A DNA stretch of 54,370 nucleotides from Firmicutes bacterium HGW-Firmicutes-2 (GCA_002841495.1 PGZV01000017.1:1-54370); one strand, 5' to 3'; counted from the first letter of the stretch, positions 8,233-17,227 are shown. Notes: generated by a model not told the origin, from the sequence alone. Numbers and translations are program-made.

Positions 8233-8727
8233 GTGAATACTTTTTCAAGTTTGATTCTGATATTTCCACTTGCGATAACATTACATAATATTGAAGAAGC
8301 ACTATGGTTGCCACAATGGTCCCGATTTGCAAAGCGATATCATAAGCCTGTAGATAAGAATGAATTTTATTTTGCATTGATATGTGTCACACTGCTGGCC
8401 TATCTGGTTTCATTTCTGTTATTATTTTTGGGTGAGACTAATATCCTAAGATATGCTTATTTTGGTTTTGTGGGCGCTATGATCCTTAACGCTTTATTCC
8501 CTCATTTGATTGCCACAATAGTATTAAAGCGATATACCCCAGGTGTGATCACTGGAATATTAATGAACGTTCCATGTTTTAGCCTTCTTATTGCATATGG
8601 GATTAAGGAAGAAATAATCACACCATATGAAGTGATTATTTCTACGGCAATTGTTGGGGGCATATTATTAGTATCACTACCGCTATTTTTCAAATTAGGA
8701 AAACGGTTAACGAATCAATATCTATAA
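8233..8727 (+). CDS. HXXEE-domain membrane protein
   Basis: A 164-residue polytopic membrane protein carrying the name-giving HxxEE signature (LHNIEEALWLPQW near residue 15). Four or five hydrophobic segments follow, with the usual FPHLIATIVLKRYTPGVITG stretch. The family is widespread in Firmicutes and uncharacterised; the His and two Glu could bind a metal (inference). The start is a GTG at 8233 behind AGAGGTG. Confidence 0.8.
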   Translation: MNTFSSLILIFPLAITLHNIEEALWLPQWSRFAKRYHKPVDKNEFYFALICVTLLAYLVSFLLLFLGETNILRYAYFGFVGAMILNALFPHLIATIVLKRYTPGVITGILMNVPCFSLLIAYGIKEEIITPYEVIISTAIVGGILLVSLPLFFKLGKRLTNQYL

Positions 8728-8757
8728 TGCATTCTGTTAAAGTAAAGGAGACCAGCT

Positions 8758-9159
8758 ATGAATCAACGAGCCTTATTAGAAAAAGCATTACAACCTACAG
8801 ATGAAATGCTAGAAGATGCACTTGGGCGTACTTATAAATATTACACAGTGCTTATTAAACTGACGGGTGATTTTGACAAAAAATGGACATTCTATAAAGG
8901 TTGGTCTCTGAAAATCTTTGACAAGAAAAAAGCACTTTTATATATGGTGCCACATGAGGATGGATTCATTGTTAGCATGGCCATTCGTGAAAAAGAAAAA
9001 GAAACATTATTAGAAAATCCCAAGTTAGACTTTGCACATAATCAATTAAATGAATCGGAGAAGATTATGGAAGGGTATGTTATTCAATTTGAAGTAGAAC
9101 AGGATGAATCAGCCCAAAAGTGTTTTGAGTTTGTTGAAGCTTTAATTGGAATGAGATAA
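8758..9159 (+). CDS. DUF3788 family protein
   Basis: A 133-residue soluble protein matching DUF3788 by its N-terminal LxxxLQPTDEML region, a YYTVLIKL strand, the WTFYKGWSLKIFDKKKALLY core and the VIQFEV strand. These small alpha/beta proteins are common in Firmicutes and have no established activity. It has a good ribosome site (AAAGGAG) and is the last gene of the + strand cassette. The next 100 bases hold only a short unsupported open stretch. Confidence 0.75.
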   Translation: MNQRALLEKALQPTDEMLEDALGRTYKYYTVLIKLTGDFDKKWTFYKGWSLKIFDKKKALLYMVPHEDGFIVSMAIREKEKETLLENPKLDFAHNQLNESEKIMEGYVIQFEVEQDESAQKCFEFVEALIGMR

Positions 9160-9261
9160 GATGAAAAAGAGCAGGTGCTGATTATATTGTAAATAGCATT
9201 CAAGGTTTAAGAGATCAATTATTAAGTTATATAGAATAAGGATAGTAATTACTAATGCGTA

Positions 9262-10182
9262 TTAACGTTTATAGAGTGAAACCAATTTTTCAATGCGGTT
9301 GATGAGTTCGGTTCTGACTTCTATTGGGGCAATACATTCACAATTAGGTCCAAATCCTAATAGAATATTATAGCCATAATCGTCAGGTATAAACATAAAT
9401 TCTACGAGAAACTTGTTTTCTGTATAGGGTTTAATATGTTCTTCACCGCAGAGTTCCATCATTTTTTCATAAAGTGAAGCATCAACTAGAAGTTGTATCG
9501 GTATGAGGGCATGACTGATCCAGTCTTTGCCATCCAAAGGTTTAGGAGAAAAATTTCTAGGTATGAAAGATGTTTTTTCTACTACAAAGCTTGATATACG
9601 TGATAGCTTAAAAACGCGAAAATCTTGTTTATTCAAGCAGTAAGCATGTAAATACCAATGTGTATCCTTTAACACAAGTTGATAGGGCTCTACATGTCGA
9701 GCGCTTATGATGCCCTTGTTATTGTAATATGAAAACTTAATTATAAGATTTTGACCTAGTGCGTGTTTTATTTGCTCAATGAGTAGTAGGATTTTTTTGT
9801 TTCCCATCCAAGTTGTTAGGTCAACTGTTATCTGAGGTGCCTTTATTGTTTTTTTTTCTGGTAGAAGATTTTTAACTTTTTCAAGCGTTCCAATTAGATC
9901 TTTTGACGATAATGTGGTTGAGACACTGCTTAGCCCCATTAGAATGGTTTGTATGTCAGAAGAGGTAAACAGGTTTTTGTCAATCTTATACGCCGGTAAA
10001 ATTCCAATGCCTCCCTTTGATCCTGTTGTGGTAAAAATTGGAATACCTGCTTTTTCTATAACACCAATATCTCGGTATATTGTACGGGGTGTAACCTCGA
10101 ACATGTGCGCTAGTTTTGTAGCACTTATCTTTTCACAATTTAAAAGAACCATGATTATTGAAATGAGTCGGTCTATCTTCAT
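9262..10182 (-). CDS. WYL-domain (YafY-type) transcriptional regulator
   Basis: A 306-residue DeoR/YafY-like regulator. Residues 1-60 form the HTH_11 DNA-binding domain (ISATKLAHMFEVTPRTIYRDI). The middle contains the WYL ligand-sensing domain, seen as WYLHAYCLNKQDFRVFKLSRI, and the C-terminal WCX-type extension follows. WYL domains are thought to sense nucleotides or other small ligands. A GGAGGT site lies seven bases before the ATG on the minus strand. It is transcribed divergently from the PNPOx-like gene with 107 bases between, the standard arrangement for a local regulator of its neighbour. Confidence 0.9.
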   Translation of the reverse strand: MKIDRLISIIMVLLNCEKISATKLAHMFEVTPRTIYRDIGVIEKAGIPIFTTTGSKGGIGILPAYKIDKNLFTSSDIQTILMGLSSVSTTLSSKDLIGTLEKVKNLLPEKKTIKAPQITVDLTTWMGNKKILLLIEQIKHALGQNLIIKFSYYNNKGIISARHVEPYQLVLKDTHWYLHAYCLNKQDFRVFKLSRISSFVVEKTSFIPRNFSPKPLDGKDWISHALIPIQLLVDASLYEKMMELCGEEHIKPYTENKFLVEFMFIPDDYGYNILLGFGPNCECIAPIEVRTELINRIEKLVSLYKR

Positions 10183-10225
10183 CGTTCATTAACCTCCATA
10201 AATTAATAATTAAATCTTACAACTA

Positions 10226-10241
10226 TGACATACAGGTGTCA
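10226..10241. promoter_or_regulatory. candidate operator between the WYL regulator and the PNPOx-like gene
   Basis: TGACA-N6-TGTCA is a perfect inverted repeat (5-bp arms) in the 107-base divergent spacer. It is the best candidate for the WYL regulator binding site and could control both directions. No clear sigma-A pair could be fixed around it. Confidence 0.45.
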
Positions 10242-10289
10242 AGGTTGGTGTGATAAGATTGTTGTATAAAGTGAAATGGAGGAAATGAA

Positions 10290-10712
10290 ATGGATTATGA
10301 AAAAGAATATGGTAGGATTATGTCAGAGCAAGTGGAAATTGCATTGGCAACTTGCGTGGATGGTGAACCGAATGTCAGAATTGTAAATTTCTGCTATAAG
10401 GAGAATATGAACGGTATAATTTACTTCTCGACTTTTGGCGATAATCAAAAGGTCGAAGAATTTGCTAAGAATGCATCCGTTGCTTTTACGACAATTCCTA
10501 ATGAAGGCAATGCTCATGTACGTGTAAAAAATGGTACTGTAAGAAAAAGTAACAAGACCATTTATGACTTAAGAGAAGAATTTATTAAAAGAATTCCGGA
10601 TTATGCAATGACAATAGAGCAAGCGGGTGAATACCTTATAGTGTATGAGATAGAATTTCATACTATTGATGTAACCATCGATTTTGAAAATATAGGCAGT
10701 ATGACTATTTAA
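10290..10712 (+). CDS. pyridoxamine 5'-phosphate oxidase-like flavoprotein
   Basis: A 140-residue single-domain split-barrel protein of the PNPOx-like superfamily. The N-terminal VEIALATCVDGEPNVRIVNF and IIYFSTFGDNQKVEEFAKN strands match the FMN-binding barrel, followed by AFTTIPNEGNAHVRVKNG. Members bind FMN, F420 or heme and reduce small molecules; a biosynthetic PNP oxidase role is unlikely because the C-terminal PNPOx region is missing. The gene is divergent from, and probably regulated by, the WYL regulator. A bidirectional terminator follows. Confidence 0.8.
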   Translation: MDYEKEYGRIMSEQVEIALATCVDGEPNVRIVNFCYKENMNGIIYFSTFGDNQKVEEFAKNASVAFTTIPNEGNAHVRVKNGTVRKSNKTIYDLREEFIKRIPDYAMTIEQAGEYLIVYEIEFHTIDVTIDFENIGSMTI

Positions 10713-10757
10713 TTAAAAAACGGATTCTCCCAAATAAAGGAGAATCCGTTTTTTAAT
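10712..10757. terminator. bidirectional terminator between the PNPOx-like gene and ahpF
   Basis: Nineteen-base perfect arms (10712-10730 and 10739-10757) with an 8-base loop; the stem core is CGGATTCTCC, flanked by A6 on one side and T6 on the other. It serves the + strand PNPOx-like gene and the - strand ahpF, whose stop codon lies inside the hairpin. Confidence 0.9.
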
Positions 10758-12279
10758 GTCGAATTAGATAATCAAAGGCACCTAAGGAAGCGGTTGCACC
10801 GGATCCCATGGCAATGACAATCTGTTTGTAAGGGCTATTGGTGCAGTCGCCTGCAGCAAATACACCTTCTACATTGGTGGCACCATGGCGATCGACGATA
10901 ATTTCACCAAAGGCGTTATGTTCAATAAGACCACCTAACCACTCAGTATTTGGCGTTAGACCGATTAAGATGAACACACCGGCCAAATCCAGATTGTGGG
11001 TGTCCCCAGTTTTACGATTGATATAGGTAAGCCCGGTTACCCGGTCATCGCCATTAATGGACTTGGTGGCGGCATTGGTTATAACTTGGATGTTATCCAG
11101 ACTATACAGTCGTTCTTGTAAAACTTTATCGGCTTTTAACTCAGGTAAGAACTCCAATACCGTGACATGTTCTACAATACCGGCCAAATCAATAGCTGCT
11201 TCTATTCCGGAGTTACCACCTCCGATGACAGCAACTCTTTTGCCACTGAACATAGGTCCATCACAGTGGGGACAATAGGCAATACCTTTGTTCTTATATT
11301 CCATTTCTCCAGGGACACCGATTTGACGCCATTTAGCACCGGTGGCTAGGATAAGTGTTTTGGTCTTGAGTACAGCACCGTTTTCTAATGTTAATTCAAT
11401 GTTGTCTTTTCGAGCCAGACTTTTAGCTTTTTGTGCAATCATAAGATCCACATTGTAGTCTTTTACATGCGCTTCCAGACCGGCTACAAGTTTTGGTCCT
11501 TCTGTTTTAGAAACACTGATAAAGTTTTCTATGGCTAAGGTATCCATTACTTGGCCACCGAAGCGATCAGCAACGAGTCCGGTTTTGATACCTTTCCTGG
11601 CAGCATAGATGGCAGCCGCAGCACCGGCCGGTCCGCCACCAACAACCAAAACATCAAAAGGTCCCTTTTTGGAAAAAGTATCAGGATTAGCACCTTGACC
11701 CAATTGCTTTAGTATGGCTTCTAAAGTTGTTCGGCCACTTTCAAAGAAATTACCATTTAGATGAACGGTTGGAACCGCCATTATAGCTTGTTCTTCAACT
11801 TCGTGCTTAAACGCCGACCCGTCAATCATGGTATGGGTAATTCCGGGGTTTAGAACACTCATCAGGTTTAGAGCCTGAACCACATCCGGACAATTATGAC
11901 AACTTAAACTGATGTAAGTTTCAAAATGATAGGTGCCTTTGATGTCTTTGATTTGTTTAATGAGCTGGTCGTCTACTTTTGGCGGACGCCCACTCACCTG
12001 TAACAGAGCTAGTACCAAAGAGCTAAATTCATGGCCCAAAGGTAGACCGGCAAAGGTGATGCCGGTATTTTCTCCTATTCGACTGATGGTAAAACTAGGT
12101 GTACGTGGAAGGGTGGCTAATTCTACATGTATTTTGTCTGACAGAACATCCAATTCATTAACAAGTGTTTGTATCTCTTTGGATATGGGATCATCGGATA
12201 CAGAAAGTTGAATCACCACTTCTTCTTCTAGTAGAGCAAGGTACTGTACAAGTTGGTCCTTGATGTCTTGGTCTAACAT
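10753..12279 (-). CDS. ahpF: alkyl hydroperoxide reductase subunit F (NADH:peroxiredoxin reductase)
   Basis: A 508-residue AhpF. Residues 1-200 form the double thioredoxin-fold N-terminal domain with the redox pair CHNC (LSCHNCPDVVQALN); residues about 208-508 are the thioredoxin-reductase-like part with an FAD-binding GGGPAGAAAAIYAARKG, the catalytic CPHC (AYCPHCDGP), an NADH-binding GGGNSGIEAAIDL and a C-terminal FAD motif GVFAAGDCTN. It passes electrons from NADH through FAD and two disulfides to AhpC. It lies 11 bases downstream of ahpC on the same strand, so they are co-transcribed. All redox cysteines are present. Confidence 0.95.
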   Translation of the reverse strand: MLDQDIKDQLVQYLALLEEEVVIQLSVSDDPISKEIQTLVNELDVLSDKIHVELATLPRTPSFTISRIGENTGITFAGLPLGHEFSSLVLALLQVSGRPPKVDDQLIKQIKDIKGTYHFETYISLSCHNCPDVVQALNLMSVLNPGITHTMIDGSAFKHEVEEQAIMAVPTVHLNGNFFESGRTTLEAILKQLGQGANPDTFSKKGPFDVLVVGGGPAGAAAAIYAARKGIKTGLVADRFGGQVMDTLAIENFISVSKTEGPKLVAGLEAHVKDYNVDLMIAQKAKSLARKDNIELTLENGAVLKTKTLILATGAKWRQIGVPGEMEYKNKGIAYCPHCDGPMFSGKRVAVIGGGNSGIEAAIDLAGIVEHVTVLEFLPELKADKVLQERLYSLDNIQVITNAATKSINGDDRVTGLTYINRKTGDTHNLDLAGVFILIGLTPNTEWLGGLIEHNAFGEIIVDRHGATNVEGVFAAGDCTNSPYKQIVIAMGSGATASLGAFDYLIRH

Positions 12280-12290
12280 GATGGGTCTCC

Positions 12291-12854
12291 TTATATTTTA
12301 CCTACAAGATCCAAGCTTGGTTTTAGAGTATCGCCGCCTTCTTCCCATTTGGCGGGACATACTTCATTGGGATGGTTACGCACATATTGAGCAGCTTTGA
12401 TTTTGTTAATAAGAGAGCTAGCGTCACGTCCGATACCACCGGCATTTATTTCAATACCTTGAACCACACCATCCGGATCAATAATAAAAGTACCGCGATC
12501 TGCAAGACCTTCTGATTCAATAAGCACATCAAAATTACGTGAAATGTGTTGTGAGGGATCACCAATCATGGTATACGTAATTTTACTGATGGCTTCTGAA
12601 GTGTCATGCCATGCTTTATGGGTAAAGTGGGTATCGGTTGAAATAGAGTAGACTTCTACACCTAATGCTTTTAGTGCCGGGTATTGCGTTTGAAGATCTT
12701 CTAGCTCAGTTGGGCAAACAAAAGTAAAGTCAGCAGGGTAGAAGCATACAATACTCCACTTACCTGTAAGATCTTCTTCTGTAACTTCAACAAAGTGTCC
12801 GTTTTTGTATGCGTGTGCTTTGAATGGCAATACCTTTTTTCCGATTAATGACAT
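12291..12854 (-). CDS. ahpC: alkyl hydroperoxide reductase subunit C (peroxiredoxin)
   Basis: A 187-residue typical 2-Cys peroxiredoxin, the usual AhpC length. The peroxidatic cysteine is Cys47 in DFTFVCPTE and the resolving cysteine is Cys166 in EVCPAKW; the conserved GGIGRD loop is also present. It reduces H2O2, peroxynitrite and alkyl peroxides and is recycled by AhpF. The frame continues upstream, but the ATG at 12854 follows AAGGAGGAC and matches the AhpC N-terminus (MSLIGKKV). A TTGACT promoter with an AT-rich palindrome lies upstream. Confidence 0.96.
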   Translation of the reverse strand: MSLIGKKVLPFKAHAYKNGHFVEVTEEDLTGKWSIVCFYPADFTFVCPTELEDLQTQYPALKALGVEVYSISTDTHFTHKAWHDTSEAISKITYTMIGDPSQHISRNFDVLIESEGLADRGTFIIDPDGVVQGIEINAGGIGRDASSLINKIKAAQYVRNHPNEVCPAKWEEGGDTLKPSLDLVGKI

Positions 12855-12901
12855 GTGAATGTCCTCCTTATTGAGTGAAATTATTATGCAACTGATAAGG
12901 A

Positions 12902-12929
12902 TTATTACATAATAATAAATATTAGTCAA
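12902..12929 (-). promoter_or_regulatory. ahpC promoter with PerR-like palindrome
   Basis: Read on the minus strand: TTGACT (plus 12924-12929), then a 16-17 base spacer, then TAATAAT. The palindrome TTATTA-N2-TAATAA (12902-12915) overlaps the -10. It resembles, but does not match exactly, the PerR box TTATAATNATTATAA that controls peroxide genes in Firmicutes. PerR control is inference. Confidence 0.5.
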
Positions 12930-12944
12930 GAGGTTTAAAGGAAT

Positions 12945-12966
12945 TTGTGATATTTTTTTATCACAA
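12945..12966. promoter_or_regulatory. inverted repeat TTGTGATA-N6-TATCACAA upstream of ahpC
   Basis: Perfect 8-bp arms around six T, just upstream of the ahpC -35 box. The TTGTGA/TCACAA half-sites look like CRP/FNR- or Rex-type sites, but the spacing between them (10 bases) is not canonical for either. It may be an activator site or a hairpin. Confidence 0.35.
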
Positions 12967-13258
12967 TAAAATACAATATATTCTTCATTTGTTCAAATAG
13001 TTTCATATATCAACCCGATGAACACATAGGCGGGCTGATTTTTTAGAAGTTAGTATTATGTAATCAAATGGTGAATTATGAATCTGGCCTAAATTTGCAA
13101 ACTCAGCCAAGAGTATAAGAATATCAAATGAAGATTGAACTAACCTTTCAAGTAAAGTACAATATGTATTAAGTGGATGTGTTGTATCATGACACCTCAT
13201 GGAGATAAAAAACTCAATATTGACTTGAGTATAAAGTTGCTTATCAGGAGGAGAAATA
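12967..13258. other. intergenic region upstream of rmuC
   Basis: I see no supportable gene here. A minus-strand open frame (13003-13323) overlaps the rmuC start and lacks a ribosome site. ACTCAA-N7-TTGAGT near 13212-13230 is a small inverted repeat close to the rmuC start that could be an operator; otherwise nothing recognisable. Confidence 0.4.
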
Positions 13259-14779
13259 ATGGAAATCATCATGTTAATAGCTGGAATAATTGTAGGTCTT
13301 TTGCTAGGTTGGCTCATAGCCAAATCGAAAATTACATCAAAGTACCAATCTGATAAGGAAAGTAGTCAGAAAAAATACAATGAACTTGAAGTGGAAGCGG
13401 CAACTTATAGAGCAACGATGCAAGCTCAATTTGAAGCGGCTAAGGAAAAAATAGTTGAACTGGAACAAGAAAAAGCTCTAGCTGATGATCATTTGTCATC
13501 CGTACATAGTGAACTAAAGGACAATCATCAGGAATTAGCAAAGGTTAAGGCTAATCAGGAAGCAACCCTGATGATGCTAGATGAGAAGCAAAAAGAGGTG
13601 ACATCACTGAAAGTAGAGATGCATAACTTGAAAATGGACTTGAATCAGACCCATCAGCAGCTTGCCACTGAGAAAGCCAATAATGAGGCCCTGATTGAAA
13701 AACTTAAGAGTCAAATGGATGCTATGGAAGAAATGGGTAAGAAATTCAATCTGGAGTTTGAAAATATTGCTAATAAAATATTTGATGTTAAAACAGAAAG
13801 ATTCACAGAACTAAATAAAACAAACTTAAGAAATATACTGGAGCCACTTGGGAAAAATATTGAGGACTTTAGAAAACAAGTGGATGATGTCTATAACATG
13901 GAATCAAAAGAAAGATTTTCACTGGGCGAGAGGGTGAGGGAGTTGGCGGTTCTTAATCAGGAAATTAGCCAAGAAGCCAAAAATCTAACAAAAGCATTAA
14001 AAGGTGAAGCTAAGACCCAAGGTCGTTGGGGAGAAATGATTCTGGAAAGCATTCTGGAAAAATCAGGTCTTAGAAAAAACGAACAGTATTTTATTGAACA
14101 TGAATTACTGGATGATAACGGTAAGGCGATACGTTCTGATTTGGAAGGTAAGAAAATGCGTCCGGATGCCGTGATTAAGTATCCGGACAATAGAAATGTT
14201 ATTATTGATTCTAAAGTATCACTAAACGCCTTTACCAGATTGATTGCAGCTGATGATGTGGATGAACAGAAGAAAGAGCTGGATGCACATCTTTCAGCGA
14301 TAAAGAATCATATTCTGGCATTAAGTGCAAAAGGTTATGATGATTATGATAAGGCTCTGGATTTTGTAATGATGTTCATCCCCAGTGAACCTGCTTATAT
14401 TACTGCACTTCAGGGAGATTCGGACTTGTGGAACTTTGCTTATGATAAGCGAATCTTACTCCTTAGTCCTACGAACCTTATCACTTCACTAAAAATGATC
14501 GTAGATTTATGGAAGCGAGAGTATCAGAATAGAAATTCACTTGAGATTGCAGAAAGAGGGGCAAAGTTATATGACAAGTTTGTAGGCTTTGTTGAGAATA
14601 TGGATGCTGTAGGACAGTCGATTGATAAAGCAGGAGAAAAGTATAGAAGCGCTTATAAGCAATTAAGTACAGGTAATGATAACTTAGTTGCACAAGCGAC
14701 TAAATTAAAGAATCTTGGTCTCAAGACAAAAAAAGAACTACCCAATGAATTGGTACGAGATATCGAATTGATCGAGTAG
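13259..14779 (+). CDS. rmuC: RmuC family DNA recombination protein
   Basis: A 506-residue RmuC homologue. An N-terminal membrane helix (residues 2-21) is followed by a long coiled coil (about 30-170) and the conserved RmuC nuclease-like domain (about 185-440), with QGRWGEMILESILEKSGL, RPDAVIKYPD and IIDSKVSLNAF, the PD-(D/E)xK-like core. RmuC limits inversion-type rearrangements in E. coli; the biochemical activity is not firmly settled. The start follows CAGGAGG by seven bases. It is monocistronic or possibly co-transcribed with the cyclase 95 bases downstream. Confidence 0.92.
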   Translation: MEIIMLIAGIIVGLLLGWLIAKSKITSKYQSDKESSQKKYNELEVEAATYRATMQAQFEAAKEKIVELEQEKALADDHLSSVHSELKDNHQELAKVKANQEATLMMLDEKQKEVTSLKVEMHNLKMDLNQTHQQLATEKANNEALIEKLKSQMDAMEEMGKKFNLEFENIANKIFDVKTERFTELNKTNLRNILEPLGKNIEDFRKQVDDVYNMESKERFSLGERVRELAVLNQEISQEAKNLTKALKGEAKTQGRWGEMILESILEKSGLRKNEQYFIEHELLDDNGKAIRSDLEGKKMRPDAVIKYPDNRNVIIDSKVSLNAFTRLIAADDVDEQKKELDAHLSAIKNHILALSAKGYDDYDKALDFVMMFIPSEPAYITALQGDSDLWNFAYDKRILLLSPTNLITSLKMIVDLWKREYQNRNSLEIAERGAKLYDKFVGFVENMDAVGQSIDKAGEKYRSAYKQLSTGNDNLVAQATKLKNLGLKTKKELPNELVRDIELIE

Positions 14780-14874
14780 TTATTAGGTAGTAGAATAAAG
14801 TTTGATTTCAGCAGAACAGGTTATATCTTATTAAATGTATGATATAATAGATTAAAAGGATAAGGAGATATAAT

Positions 14875-16113
14875 ATGAATAAACGTTTATATTATAAGAC
14901 ATTTTTTTATATAACGTCATTCTATCTTATATTTACTGTAATCATCATAGGTAGTTTCCATTTACTACGTCTTGAGGTCAGCTTTTTGGTTGTTGGGGTA
15001 GGTCTTGTTCTTTCTTATCTGATGATACTATTATTATTTGCATTATCTTTACGTATCTATGTGACTATGTTTGATAAGGCAAGTAAGGAATCAAATCTAA
15101 ACAGGATTTTATTTGAACTCATACAAAAATCGGTTATGGCAACAAACAGTGATGATTTATATCAGATGATTCTAGATAGTGCTATAGCTTCCATTCCTTC
15201 TGCACAAAAAGGTTGCATCATGTTGCTAAATCCCAAGACGGATATCCTTCGATTTGTTGCAGCCAAAGGCTATGATTTTGACGTTCTTAAGAATACTTTT
15301 TTAAGATTGGACCAGACATACCTCTTCCGTGAATCAAAAGGTGAGATTAAAGAAACGGTTGTCATTGATGATCCCTTCGACTATGATCGATTGAATCTGC
15401 ACGATGATAACATTGACACTATCTTAGAAGCGGGTTCAGACGCCGTATATACGACTTTAAGTACGCCTGTCATGTTGGGAGACACACTTTATGGCATGAT
15501 CAACATTGACAGTAAATTCAGAGGGGCATATGACAAAGATGATAAGCACATTATTGAGTTGTTTGCTTTTGAAGTGATTAACGTTATAAAACTCTATCAA
15601 TCTCTAGAGAAGGTTAATTATTTTATGCATCATGATATTTTGACGCATTCATATAACCGTCACTATTTTAATAAGTTTTTTGAGAAGAAATTAGAGGAAG
15701 CGGCTCTTAATAAGACATCATTGACACTTGTTACGATGGATCTGAATAATCTAAAGATTACCAATGATACATATGGCCATGAATGCGGTGATAAGCTATT
15801 GATGACTTTTGCCTCCGGGATTAAAAAAGGAATTCGATCTACAGATTGTTTTGCTCGTTACGGAGGCGATGAATTCCAACTTTTACTCATTGATCTAGGG
15901 GATCAAGAAGTTGAGGCTCTAATAAATAGAATCCAACAATATTTTGAAGATCACCCCTTAACGTTTAAAGAACATCGTATATATATTAGCTTTTGCTATG
16001 GGATAGCACGGTTCCCGGAGGATGATCTTTCATTTGGTGGCTTAATATCTAAAGCAGATCAATATATGTATGTACAAAAGAAGCAGTTTCATCTAAGACA
16101 AACCATACAATAG
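14875..16113 (+). CDS. membrane GAF-GGDEF diguanylate cyclase
   Basis: A 412-residue protein with two N-terminal membrane helices (about 7-27 and 32-60), a GAF domain (about 80-235) and a C-terminal GGDEF domain (about 245-405). The active-site loop is intact (RYGGDEF), and RSTD five residues upstream is the inhibitory I-site (RxxD), so it should make c-di-GMP with product feedback. The GAF domain probably binds a cytoplasmic ligand. The start has AAGGAG in front and a TATAAT box at 14843-14848. A second c-di-GMP protein occurs at 24988-27552. Confidence 0.92.
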   Translation: MNKRLYYKTFFYITSFYLIFTVIIIGSFHLLRLEVSFLVVGVGLVLSYLMILLLFALSLRIYVTMFDKASKESNLNRILFELIQKSVMATNSDDLYQMILDSAIASIPSAQKGCIMLLNPKTDILRFVAAKGYDFDVLKNTFLRLDQTYLFRESKGEIKETVVIDDPFDYDRLNLHDDNIDTILEAGSDAVYTTLSTPVMLGDTLYGMINIDSKFRGAYDKDDKHIIELFAFEVINVIKLYQSLEKVNYFMHHDILTHSYNRHYFNKFFEKKLEEAALNKTSLTLVTMDLNNLKITNDTYGHECGDKLLMTFASGIKKGIRSTDCFARYGGDEFQLLLIDLGDQEVEALINRIQQYFEDHPLTFKEHRIYISFCYGIARFPEDDLSFGGLISKADQYMYVQKKQFHLRQTIQ

Positions 16114-16199
16114 AGTAGCTCATATTAATACCAATAGTGTAAATGTTATTTCAAAACTACTCTCAACCATGAATAAAATTAATATAAGGAGGTTTCATA

Positions 16200-16454
16200 A
16201 TGGAGAAATGCAAACAATGTTTTGAAAAATGTATGACCGTTACAGATGCGTATATGAAAGAATCAACATGGAAAGATTTGGCTCTTATTAAGCTGTGTGT
16301 ATTGTCAGTAGGTGTATTGATAGGACTTTGTATTCCTAAGAAACATAAGACTGTCTATAGCATTATAGGAGCATTGGTCATTGGTGTAACCTTGACGCCG
16401 ATTATGATGAAATTCGTACCGATGTTGATTGACGAATTTGAAGACTTTGAGTAA
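16200..16454 (+). CDS. small two-helix membrane protein
   Basis: An 84-residue protein with a cysteine-bearing N-terminus (CKQCFEKC, residues 4-11), two hydrophobic helices (about 27-45 and 52-72) separated by KKHKT, and an acidic tail. Similar Clostridia proteins are often labelled permease of phosphate ABC transporter, without experimental support. A strong AAGGAGG lies upstream and a strong terminator follows, so it is likely real and separately transcribed. Confidence 0.7.
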   Translation: MEKCKQCFEKCMTVTDAYMKESTWKDLALIKLCVLSVGVLIGLCIPKKHKTVYSIIGALVIGVTLTPIMMKFVPMLIDEFEDFE

Positions 16455-16472
16455 GTATGCATCGATATACCC

Positions 16473-16507
16473 AGCTAAAACCAGAGATGGTTTTAGCTCC
16501 TTTTTTT
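16473..16507 (+). terminator. Rho-independent terminator
   Basis: AGCTAAAACCA (16473-16483) pairs with TGGTTTTAGCT (16488-16498) around a GAGA loop and is followed by seven T. Confidence 0.9.
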
Positions 16508-16794
16508 ATTCGGTGGGAAAAATTTCTCAGTAAGACTTAGTAGAAAACTAATTTGAAAATGATATAATATAAATGAAATTATGACTAGACATAATTCCTG
16601 AAGTCAGTTAGTACGGACTTAGTGAATCAAGTACTTAGTAATCGAGGACAATAAAAAACTCTGTTTTGCCAAATATAAAGAAATTAATAAATGATAATGA
16701 GATTCATATATATTTATATAGTATTAAAACTCGTTATGGTATAATAGTATTATGAATCTTAAGAAAACCTTATTATTCTAGAAGGAGTGATATC
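16508..16794. other. intergenic region without a recognised gene
   Basis: About 290 bases with TATAAT boxes at 16563-16568 and 16740-16745; the second probably serves the zinc-ribbon gene. A stretch at 16692-16708 partly resembles a Fur box but matches poorly. I see no open frame with a ribosome site and no strong hairpin. Confidence 0.5.
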
Positions 16795-17136
16795 ATGCCC
16801 TATTGTCCTAAATGTAAACGTGACTATGATGAAGACAAGACAACATGTACTTATTGTGAAGTGGCACTAGTGGAAGAGGAAACAGATGAAGTCGGAAACG
16901 ACCAATTAGAGGAGATTAAAAAACTCTGTAGTGTTTATACCTTGCAGGAAGCAGACATCATCATTGCTTTAATGAACAGCTATGAGATACCGGCCATTAA
17001 GAAAAGTGAGCAGATTGGTGATTATTTAACAGTGGCTATGGGAAGTAGTATGTATGGTTACGATATATATGTGCCGATAAGGTTGTTTGACCAAGCGGAG
17101 CTGCTACTGAACGCTCAAAACATAGAAGAAGATTAG
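16795..17136 (+). CDS. zinc-ribbon plus DUF2007 protein
   Basis: A 113-residue protein. Residues 4-22 form a zinc ribbon (CPKC...CTYC); residues 45-110 resemble DUF2007, a small alpha/beta domain described as a putative signal transducer (SVYTLQEADIIIALMNSYEIPA, then YDIYVP). Function unknown. It has a good AGAAGGAGTG site. It lies upstream of a CsbD-like gene in the same direction. Confidence 0.75.
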   Translation: MPYCPKCKRDYDEDKTTCTYCEVALVEEETDEVGNDQLEEIKKLCSVYTLQEADIIIALMNSYEIPAIKKSEQIGDYLTVAMGSSMYGYDIYVPIRLFDQAELLLNAQNIEED

Positions 17137-17227
17137 AGATTTCCAAGTAAAAAGCGGACTTTTGAGATAAACGATTATGTATATTAAGAATATGAAACCA
17201 GTTATCATTAGAAAAGGAGAACAAACT

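Noticed and set aside
4570-9159. Possible integron-like gene cassettes
   Set aside because: Intergenic gaps are short (about 20-60 bases), with no attC-like paired sites and no integrase in the window.
9165-9239. A short open stretch after DUF3788 that looks like the end of a protein (SIQGLRDQLLSYIE)
   Set aside because: Only about 14 codons in frame, no homologue recognised and no upstream part; could be a gene remnant but cannot be supported.
13003-13323. A 106-codon open frame on the minus strand overlapping the rmuC start
   Set aside because: No ribosome site, no recognisable domain, and about 65 bases overlap the well-supported rmuC gene.
16692-16708. A Fur-box-like sequence before the zinc-ribbon gene
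   Set aside because: One half matches well but the other does not, and the AT-rich background makes such partial matches common; no iron gene is next to it.
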